This document shows positions 48,186-55,424 of a stretch of DNA of 55,424 bases, piece by piece. A program made the translations under genes and the position numbers. The stretch is from contig NZ_JACFTD010000022.1 in the NCBI RefSeq assembly GCF_014282005.1, positions 1 to 55,424 on the forward strand, read 5' to 3'. The notes below the pieces were generated by a model. The model worked only from the letters and a program-made list of their open reading frames with translations. It did no database searches and had not been told where the DNA came from. Positions within the stretch are counted from its first letter, which is position 1. Every line of letters starts with the position of its first letter. This stretch comes from Sporosarcina sp. BP05. Lineage in GTDB: Bacteria > Bacillota > Bacilli > Bacillales_A > Planococcaceae.

Positions 48186-48215
48186 TTGACAATGTTCACA
48201 TAACGGTAGTAATAT
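48186..48215 (+). promoter_or_regulatory. Sigma-A promoter of cysK
   Basis: TTGACA (48186-48191), 18-base spacer, TAATAT (48210-48215), about 50 bases ahead of the start. No T-box or S-box structure fits in the short leader. Confidence 0.65.
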
Positions 48216-48263
48216 TAATAGTATAAGACATATCAAAATAGTAGGAATTGGGAGATGATATAA

Positions 48264-49190
48264 ATGACTTTAGTTGGAAACTCTATTGCGGATCTCGTTG
48301 GCAAGACGCCTCTTGTTAAAATGAACAGAATGACAGGTGCAGATGATGCGGATGTTTATTTGAAACTGGAATACATGAATCCGGGATCTAGTGTTAAAGA
48401 TCGTATTGCACTTGCGATGATCGAAGCGGCTGAAAGGTCTGGAGATTTAAAAGAGGGAAGTACGATTATTGAACCGACGAGCGGTAACACGGGAATTGGT
48501 CTTGCGATGATCGCGGCGGCGAAAGGATATAAGGCTGTTTTGGTTATGCCGGATACGATGAGTACAGAGAGACGTAATCTACTTCGTGCTTATGGCGCGG
48601 ATCTTGTGTTAACGCCGGGTGCAGAAGGAATGAAAGGCGCTATCGGAAAAGCAGAAGAGCTTTCAAAGGAAAATGGTTGGTTCATGCCACAACAGTTTAA
48701 CAATGAAGCAAATCCTGAAATACACCGCTTAACGACGGGCCCTGAAATTGCAGATGCGCTGGATCGCGTGGATGCGTTCATTTCTGGAATTGGAACGGGT
48801 GGTACCATTACAGGGGTAGGTAGCGTCTTGAAAGAGCGTTTCCCAGAAGTAAGTATCATTGCTGTTGAACCGACAGACTCACCTGTGCTATCGGGCGGAA
48901 AGCCGGGTCCACACAAGATTCAAGGGATTGGTGCAGGGTTCATTCCGAAAGTTCTTAATACTGATATTTACGATGAAATCGTCCAAGTAACGAACGATGA
49001 AGCGTATGACACAGCGAGACGTGCAGCACGCGAAGAGGGTATTCTTGGCGGTGTTTCATCTGGGGCGGCAATCTTTGCAGCGCTACAAGTGGCGAAGAGG
49101 CTTGGTAAAGGGAAGAGAGTCGTTGCAATTCTTCCATCGAACGGCGAGCGCTACTTGAGTACGCCACTTTATCAATTTGACGAAGAGTAA
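48264..49190 (+). CDS. cysK: Cysteine synthase A
   Basis: PLP enzyme making cysteine from O-acetylserine and sulfide. The PLP lysine lies in SSVKDRIA (about residues 40-47), the substrate loop is PTSGNTG (about 72-78), and the phosphate cradle is GTGGTITG (near 176-183). 308 residues, as in B. subtilis. In B. subtilis CysK also partners the CymR repressor. ATG at 48264 follows TGGGAGATG. Transcribed alone from its own promoter. Confidence 0.97.
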   Translation: MTLVGNSIADLVGKTPLVKMNRMTGADDADVYLKLEYMNPGSSVKDRIALAMIEAAERSGDLKEGSTIIEPTSGNTGIGLAMIAAAKGYKAVLVMPDTMSTERRNLLRAYGADLVLTPGAEGMKGAIGKAEELSKENGWFMPQQFNNEANPEIHRLTTGPEIADALDRVDAFISGIGTGGTITGVGSVLKERFPEVSIIAVEPTDSPVLSGGKPGPHKIQGIGAGFIPKVLNTDIYDEIVQVTNDEAYDTARRAAREEGILGGVSSGAAIFAALQVAKRLGKGKRVVAILPSNGERYLSTPLYQFDEE

Positions 49191-49410
49191 TAGAGTGGAA
49201 GGGGGAGAGGCTGAGATGCTTCTTCTTTTTTGTCGTTGGAATTTGTTTGTAGTGGTTGGATATGATCGGTTGATGTGTGTTTGTTATTGGTTAGTGTGTT
49301 AAATGGTAGCCCTTCAAATAAAAAGTTGCCATCTGCTTTTCTTTTTATAGCGTAAAATGGCTTTTACGCGGTAAGATGAAGATATTAATTGTTATCGGGA
49401 GGAAACTGGG

Positions 49411-50820
49411 ATGAACGAACAAAAGATAGCTTATACGACAGCGGCAATGACGAAAGAACAACTATTCTATGCTTATAAAGAGTTCGCACGCGAGCATGAC
49501 AGTCATATTCTTCTTGAAAGTGGACGTGGCGGAGCATTATGTATGGCGGGAATTGATCCGCTTGTTACGTTACGGACATTGGATGGCGATAACTTACAAC
49601 TTATCTGGCGTGATGGTACGGAAGAGGTAAGAGAAGGAAATCCGCTTGAATTGCTAAATGAATTTGTTAAGTCCTATGAAATGGAATCTATTCCTGGATT
49701 GCCAGATTTTCAAGGCGGTGCAGCTGGTTTCATCAGCTACGATTATGTTCGTACTTATGAAAATATACCGGTCGATACACTAGATGATCTCGATACACCT
49801 GATTTGTTTTTCTATTTATTCGATCGCTGGGTAGTGCTTGACGTTAATACTGAAATTGCTTATTTCATGACACTTCCGGGTCGTGGATTGGAACCCGCGG
49901 AGTTGGAAGTCGATTGGTTGGCTGCAGCTTCGGAAGGACTGAGCAAGCAAGTCTTCACACCGGGCAAAGCGACTGAAGTGTTGTTAGATGAAGGTAATCT
50001 TGCTGTGTCTGTGACGGGACCCCAGTTTGAACAGATGGTCCGCGACGTGCAGGCTTATATTGCTAGCGGGGATGTTGTGCAAGTCAATCTTTCCGTAAGG
50101 CAATCAAAACCGCTGACCGTTCATCCGCTAGACGTGTATGAAGCGTTGCGCTCGTTCAATCCGTCACCATATATGGCGTCACTAGGTTCACCTGAATTTG
50201 CCGTTGTCTCGGGTTCACCCGAACTGCTACTGAAAAAACGTGGGGATGAACTAAGTACGAGACCAATCGGCGGAACGAGGCCGAGGGGGATAGATGAAAC
50301 CGAAGACGCGGCGCTTAAAGCGGAATTATTGTCGAATGAAAAAGAGACCGGCGAACATATTATGCTCGTAGACTTGGAACGGGAAGACTTTGAACGTGTT
50401 TGTGCACCCGAAACGGTGGAAACGGATGAATTCATGGTTGTGGAGAAATATTCACACGTTATGCACCTTGTGTCGAACGTTCGTGGAACGGCGGCAGAAG
50501 GCATTACGAATGCAGAAATTGTGAAAGGTGTGTTCCCAGGAGGTTCAATTACGGGTTCACCAAAACTCCGGACAATGGAAATTATTGAAGAACTTGAGCC
50601 GACGCGAAGAGGGCTATATACAGGGTCTATTGGTTGGTTCGGCTTTAATGGTGATTTCGAACTGAATATCGTTATTCGTACGGCCTATATCAAGGATGGT
50701 ATTGCACATATTCAAGCTGGTGCTGGTCTTGTCGCTGATTCGGTACCGGAAGCGGAGTATATAGAGTCATTGAATAAGGCAAAAGCACTTTGGCAAGCAA
50801 AGGCAATGGCTGAAAAGTAA
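49411..50820 (+). CDS. pabB: Aminodeoxychorismate synthase component I
   Basis: Chorismate-using enzyme that makes 4-amino-4-deoxychorismate with a glutamine amidotransferase partner, the first committed step to p-aminobenzoate. The catalytic C-terminal domain shows IASGDVVQVNLS, TRPIGGTRPRG, HIMLVDLERED and FPGGSITGSPKLR. The string GGSITG marks PabB rather than TrpE. E. coli PabB has Lys where this protein has Gly in PIGGT, an unusual residue but tolerated in related enzymes. 469 residues. ATG at 49411 follows CGGGAGG. No pabA gene follows, so the partner must come from elsewhere (TrpG is the obvious candidate). Confidence 0.92.
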   Translation: MNEQKIAYTTAAMTKEQLFYAYKEFAREHDSHILLESGRGGALCMAGIDPLVTLRTLDGDNLQLIWRDGTEEVREGNPLELLNEFVKSYEMESIPGLPDFQGGAAGFISYDYVRTYENIPVDTLDDLDTPDLFFYLFDRWVVLDVNTEIAYFMTLPGRGLEPAELEVDWLAAASEGLSKQVFTPGKATEVLLDEGNLAVSVTGPQFEQMVRDVQAYIASGDVVQVNLSVRQSKPLTVHPLDVYEALRSFNPSPYMASLGSPEFAVVSGSPELLLKKRGDELSTRPIGGTRPRGIDETEDAALKAELLSNEKETGEHIMLVDLEREDFERVCAPETVETDEFMVVEKYSHVMHLVSNVRGTAAEGITNAEIVKGVFPGGSITGSPKLRTMEIIEELEPTRRGLYTGSIGWFGFNGDFELNIVIRTAYIKDGIAHIQAGAGLVADSVPEAEYIESLNKAKALWQAKAMAEK

Positions 50821-50836
50821 GATTGGGGGATTCTCT

Positions 50837-51691
50837 ATGTGGTGTTGGATGAATGGTGAATTCCTGCTTGCGGAGGAGTTGAAAATCTCCCCGTTCGATC
50901 ATGGATTTCTATACGGCGCCGGATTTTTTGAAACCTTCAGGACATACGGCGGCAATGTGCTCTTGTATGATAAACATATGGACAGATTGCATACAGCGCT
51001 CGCAGAGTACCTCATTGCGATGCCTTATGATGAAACTGAAATTCTTGCAGCTGTACGCAAGCTAGATGACTTAAATGGTGGACAGGACGGCTACTTTCGG
51101 TTAAATGTTTCGGCGGGAGTTCATGACATCGGTCTTGCGCCCTCTTCATACGCATCGCCGAATGTGATTTTATTCAGAAAAGAATTGGCTCCTGCAGTTC
51201 GTGGTACGGAAAAAAGGGCTGTTTGGCTTGAGACAACCCGTAATAAACCGGAAAGTACTGTGCGCCATAAATCGCATAACTTCCTTAATAACGTGCGGGG
51301 GCGACTGGAGCTGCCTTCATTGAAAGAGTTGGAAGGCCTTTTCGTGACGGCGGAAGGTTTTGTTGCGGAAGGCGTTACGTCAAATATCTTTTGGGTGAAG
51401 GATGGCATGCTGTTTACACCAGCTGTCGAAACGGGGATTCTCCCGGGGACGACACGTGCGTTTATTATTGAATGCGCTAGAGTTGCAGGGATTACTGTGA
51501 ATGAAGGATTTTACGGTAAAGAACATGTGGAGGGCGCGGACGAGTTATTTGTTACGAATGCGGTGCAGGAACTTGTGCCGCTATCTATGGTTGAAGGATT
51601 TTCGCTACCAGGAGCAACGGGTGCTTATTATAAAAAGCTACATGAATTTTATATACAGGCAATAAATGAAATGGAAGAAGGTTGCTGTTGA
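50837..51691 (+). CDS. pabC: Aminodeoxychorismate lyase
   Basis: PLP fold-type IV enzyme that releases pyruvate and p-aminobenzoate from aminodeoxychorismate. HGFLYGAGFFETFR near residues 22-35 and the PLP lysine in VRHKSHNFLNNVRGR (near 145-160), then EGVTSNIFW and GILPGTTR, are family marks. 284 residues. The ATG is 16 bases after pabB, and the stop shares bases with the folP start (TGATG). A D-amino-acid transaminase is the main alternative in this fold; operon context settles it. Confidence 0.93.
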   Translation: MWCWMNGEFLLAEELKISPFDHGFLYGAGFFETFRTYGGNVLLYDKHMDRLHTALAEYLIAMPYDETEILAAVRKLDDLNGGQDGYFRLNVSAGVHDIGLAPSSYASPNVILFRKELAPAVRGTEKRAVWLETTRNKPESTVRHKSHNFLNNVRGRLELPSLKELEGLFVTAEGFVAEGVTSNIFWVKDGMLFTPAVETGILPGTTRAFIIECARVAGITVNEGFYGKEHVEGADELFVTNAVQELVPLSMVEGFSLPGATGAYYKKLHEFYIQAINEMEEGCC

Positions 51692-52542
51692 TGGAATTGG
51701 CTCGTGCACGTGATAGCTATCAGTTTAGTAATGCGGAAATAGATTTCAAGAAGGAAACAGTTATTATGGGTATTTTGAATGTGACGCCGGATTCATTTTC
51801 AGATGGCGGGAAATACGGTCGCATCGAAACAGCACTTAAGCACGCGGAAGAGATGCTTCGCGACGGGGCTAAGATTATCGATGTGGGCGGGGAATCAACA
51901 CGTCCAGGTCATGTACCAATTTCATTGGAAGAAGAGCTTGAACGAACAATTCCTGTTATCAGGGCCTTGACAAGAGAGTTTGGATGTACAGTGTCGATTG
52001 ATACATATAAGGCGGGTGTCGCAGAAGAAGCGATTCTTGCGGGTGCACAGATTATAAACGATATATGGGGAGCGAAACGTGAACCGTATATCGCTGACGT
52101 TGCAGCAAAGCATGGCGTGCCGATTATATTGATGCATAATCGTGAAAAGGCGGAGTACGAGGGCGAATTTATGGATGAAGTGATTGCTGATTTGCGAGAA
52201 AGTGTCGGGATTGCGGTCGCGGCTGGTGTGGCGCATGATAATATCTGGCTCGATCCGGGCATTGGTTTCGCACGCAATACTATTCAAAACATCTGGACGA
52301 TGCAAGGGCTTGATCGGATCTCTCAAATGGGCTACCCGGTTCTTCTAGGGACTTCACGGAAGTCGTTAATCGGCAATGTGCTAGGATTGCCTGTCGAGGA
52401 ACGATTAGAAGGAACAGGCGCAACGGTTTGTTATGGGATTGAACACGGCTGCCACATTATGCGGGTTCATGACGTGAAGGAAGTGGCACGAATGGCGAAA
52501 ATGATGGATGTTCTGACGGGGAAAATGGATTTCCAACAATAG
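51691..52542 (+). CDS. folP: Dihydropteroate synthase
   Basis: Joins p-aminobenzoate to the pterin diphosphate; the target of sulfonamides. GILNVTPDSFSDGG (about residues 23-36) and DVGGESTRPGH (near 60-70) are the two signature loops; LDPGIGFARN and GTSRKSLIG follow. 283 residues versus 285 in B. subtilis Sul. The ATG at 51691 overlaps the pabC TGA and lies nine bases after GAAGAAGG; a TTG at 51682 is less likely. folB begins 11 bases downstream. Confidence 0.96.
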   Translation: MELARARDSYQFSNAEIDFKKETVIMGILNVTPDSFSDGGKYGRIETALKHAEEMLRDGAKIIDVGGESTRPGHVPISLEEELERTIPVIRALTREFGCTVSIDTYKAGVAEEAILAGAQIINDIWGAKREPYIADVAAKHGVPIILMHNREKAEYEGEFMDEVIADLRESVGIAVAAGVAHDNIWLDPGIGFARNTIQNIWTMQGLDRISQMGYPVLLGTSRKSLIGNVLGLPVEERLEGTGATVCYGIEHGCHIMRVHDVKEVARMAKMMDVLTGKMDFQQ

Positions 52543-52553
52543 GAGGATGCACT

Positions 52554-52922
52554 ATGGATTATATTCATCTGAATGAATTAGAGTTTTACGGGTATCACGG
52601 GGCGTTGCCTGAAGAAACGAAGCTTGGTCAGCGTTTCCGTGTGACGGTGTCACTGGCGACTGATCTTTCGGAGGCGGGAAAAACGGATAATCTGGATAAA
52701 ACGGTGAATTATGCGGAAGTATATAATGTATGTCAATCGATTGTAGAAGGAGAACCTGTAAAATTGATTGAGATGGTTGCAGAAAAAATTGCGACTGCTG
52801 TATTGGCTGAGTTTGCGGATAAAGTGACTGGTGCTCGTGTCGTACTCGTGAAACCGGATCCGCCGATTCCTGGTCATTATGCTTCGGTATCAGTTGATAT
52901 TACGAGGGGGCACTTCCGGTGA
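52554..52922 (+). CDS. folB: Dihydroneopterin aldolase
   Basis: Cleaves dihydroneopterin to hydroxymethyl-dihydropterin. LNELEFYGYHGALPEETKLGQRF (residues 5-27) and TVNYAEVYN (about 49-57) are conserved, and KPDPPIPGHYASVSVDI closes the protein. 122 residues, as usual (B. subtilis 120). The ATG follows TAGGAGGATG. Its stop overlaps the folK start by four bases. Confidence 0.96.
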   Translation: MDYIHLNELEFYGYHGALPEETKLGQRFRVTVSLATDLSEAGKTDNLDKTVNYAEVYNVCQSIVEGEPVKLIEMVAEKIATAVLAEFADKVTGARVVLVKPDPPIPGHYASVSVDITRGHFR

Positions 52923-53404
52923 ATGTAGCATACCTGTCGATTGGTTCGAACATTGGTGATCGATTGTATCACCTGACGGAGGCGGTACGGGCACTTCATT
53001 CGCACGACGGTATTATCGTTACATCGGTATCATCGATTTACGAAACGGCACCCGTTGGCTTTACGGATCAAGCGGACTTCCTCAACATGGTGGTATGTGT
53101 AGAAACAGCGTTAACGGCACAGGTCCTATTGGAAGAGTGCCAAAAAGTTGAACACGGACTCGGTCGGGTTCGTGATGTAAGATGGGGTCCGCGGACAGCT
53201 GACCTTGATATTTTGCTGTATAATAGCGAAAGTATTGAAACAGAAAACTTGATTGTGCCGCATCCAAGAATGTATGAGCGGGCCTTCGTTTTGATTCCAC
53301 TTCTTGAAATTGCTCCATTAAAGGCAAGTGCGGTGAAAGACACGGGCGTTGTACTTTGGAAGAAGGTTAATGGGGTCAATGATTTATTGCGAGAAGGCGA
53401 ATGA
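52919..53404 (+). CDS. folK: Hydroxymethyldihydropterin pyrophosphokinase
   Basis: Transfers pyrophosphate from ATP to 6-hydroxymethyl-dihydropterin. LSIGSNIGDR (about residues 5-14), YETAPVGFTDQADFLNMV (about 41-58) and VRDVRWGPRTADLDILLY (about 99-116) are the family signature. 161 residues versus 167 in B. subtilis. The start is GTG at 52919, in a GTGA overlap with folB, with GGGGG ahead. Last gene of the folate operon here; B. subtilis yazB and dusB do not follow. Confidence 0.96.
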   Translation: MNVAYLSIGSNIGDRLYHLTEAVRALHSHDGIIVTSVSSIYETAPVGFTDQADFLNMVVCVETALTAQVLLEECQKVEHGLGRVRDVRWGPRTADLDILLYNSESIETENLIVPHPRMYERAFVLIPLLEIAPLKASAVKDTGVVLWKKVNGVNDLLREGE

Positions 53405-53426
53405 AATGTCTCCAGCCATCTAGTCG

Positions 53427-53522
53427 GTGGAAACAGCTCATGACTTAACTGATCTAATGAACGGCTTTGCTGATGAAATGATGGAACGCGAACAAGTAGC
53501 GTTTGGTGTAAGTGCTGTTTGA
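53427..53522 (+). CDS. 31-codon ORF, possible gene remnant
   Basis: GTG at 53427 to TGA at 53522, encoding a charged, Met-rich peptide (ETAHDLTDLMNGFADEMMEREQ near its start). No good ribosome site lies ahead and an in-frame stop is two codons upstream. The composition looks protein-like and it sits where yazB/dusB would be, but I do not recognise it as part of either. It may be the tail of a deleted gene. Confidence 0.25.
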   Translation: METAHDLTDLMNGFADEMMEREQVAFGVSAV

Positions 53523-53534
53523 ATCGGATGATCC

Positions 53535-53566
53535 GGGCCGCCAGGTATTGTGGTGGCTCTTTTTTA
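53535..53566 (+). terminator. Rho-independent terminator after the folate operon
   Basis: GGGCCGCC (53535-53542) pairs with GGTGGCTC (53552-53559), with two G-U pairs, then T6. Confidence 0.7.
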
Positions 53567-53591
53567 TGAAACATTCGGACAGTGCGGATAA

Positions 53592-55166
<1,575 letters not shown>

Positions 55167-55173
55167 AGGAGGC

Positions 55174-55218
55174 AATCGCTGTACAATGCCCTTGAAAGCG
55201 CATTGTATAGCGGTTTTT
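55174..55218 (+). terminator. Rho-independent terminator after lysS
   Basis: ATCGCTGTACAATGC (55175-55189) pairs with GCATTGTATAGCGGT (55199-55213), allowing two G-U pairs, then T5. Confidence 0.85.
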
Positions 55219-55260
55219 GTTTTACTGGAGAAGAAATTAAAACTAATTTCGATATTAGTG

Positions 55261-55289
55261 TTGCATTTAAAAGAACCAGGTGTTATATT
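55261..55289 (+). promoter_or_regulatory. Tandem promoter P1 at the right edge
   Basis: TTGCAT (55261-55266), 17-base spacer, TATATT (55284-55289). No coding start follows in the window. Confidence 0.65.
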
Positions 55290-55357
55290 AGATAACGTTG
55301 CCAGTCCGACATAACGAAAACAGTCAAACAACGAAAAAAAGAAATTGAAATTAGTTG

Positions 55358-55386
55358 TTGACACGGACGGAACGAAATGTTATGAT
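55358..55386 (+). promoter_or_regulatory. Tandem promoter P2 at the right edge, rRNA-operon type
   Basis: TTGACA (55358-55363), 17-base spacer, TATGAT (55381-55386), 97 bases after P1. Two strong promoters in tandem without an ORF, just after lysS, fit an rRNA operon leader; B. subtilis has rrn genes at this point. Confidence 0.75.
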
Positions 55387-55424
55387 ATAAAAGTTGTCAC
55401 CGAAACAACGACAACTACTTAATA

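Noticed and set aside
49205..49233. Hairpin AGAGGC/GCTTCT plus T run as cysK terminator
   Set aside because: A six-base imperfect stem; plausible but not strong enough to list as a feature. The rest of the 220-base gap shows only the GT-rich stretch.

Overview
The window is a chromosomal segment of a low-to-mid GC, endospore-forming Firmicute. Gene order follows the Bacillus subtilis origin-proximal region from yaaO/tmk to lysS almost gene for gene. Protein divergence from B. subtilis, the missing genes listed below and the style of the intergenic repeats suggest Planococcaceae/Caryophanaceae, probably Sporosarcina or a close relative; this placement is inference. Spore formation is shown by abrB, sspF, spoVG, fin, spoVT, a Spo0E-like gene, yabP, yabQ and spoIIE.

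Layout. 1-7.6 kb: decarboxylase, tmk, c-di-AMP receptor, yaaR, holB, ricT, yabA, trmN6-like, yazA and rsmI, all on plus, then convergent abrB. 8.1-14.1 kb: metG, tatD, yabE-like, rnmV, rsmA. 14.2-17.7 kb: veg, sspF, ispE, purR, ridA, spoVG. 18.2-26.7 kb: glmU, prs, rplY/ctc, pth, fin, mfd, spoVT. 26.7-32.7 kb: a block with no counterpart at this point in B. subtilis. It holds a Fur-box-flanked ferric-siderophore uptake locus (fhuF-like, ATPase, binding protein, fused double permease), a twice-frameshifted membrane-protein pseudogene, a large hairpin element and a Spo0E-family gene. 32.8-38.1 kb: MATE/SpoVB-like flippase, yabN, rqcP, yabP, yabQ, divIC, S1 protein. 38.1-38.6 kb: a 21-bp minisatellite, a 48-bp palindromic terminator and a minus-strand tRNA-Met. 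38.7-48.1 kb: spoIIE, tilS, hprT, ftsH, coaX, hslO, prsA-like. 48.2-55.2 kb: cysK, the folate operon pabB-pabC-folP-folB-folK (no pabA), lysS. The last 165 bases hold two consensus sigma-A promoters in tandem and no gene, as expected ahead of an rRNA operon.

Regulatory sites can be read directly for several alternative sigma factors: sigma-H at spoVG, sigma-B at ctc, sigma-G at spoVT and sspF, plus Fur boxes at the siderophore locus.

The least explained signals are non-coding. A hairpin element with a conserved ACTTAG joint recurs in three intergenic regions (before trmN6, glmU and pth) and shows compensatory changes in its stems. A 21-bp 'AACT...' minisatellite occurs twice, once built into the 3' end of the fhuF-like gene. 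A large inverted-repeat element lies next to the Spo0E-like gene. No phage, transposase, CRISPR array or defence system was found.
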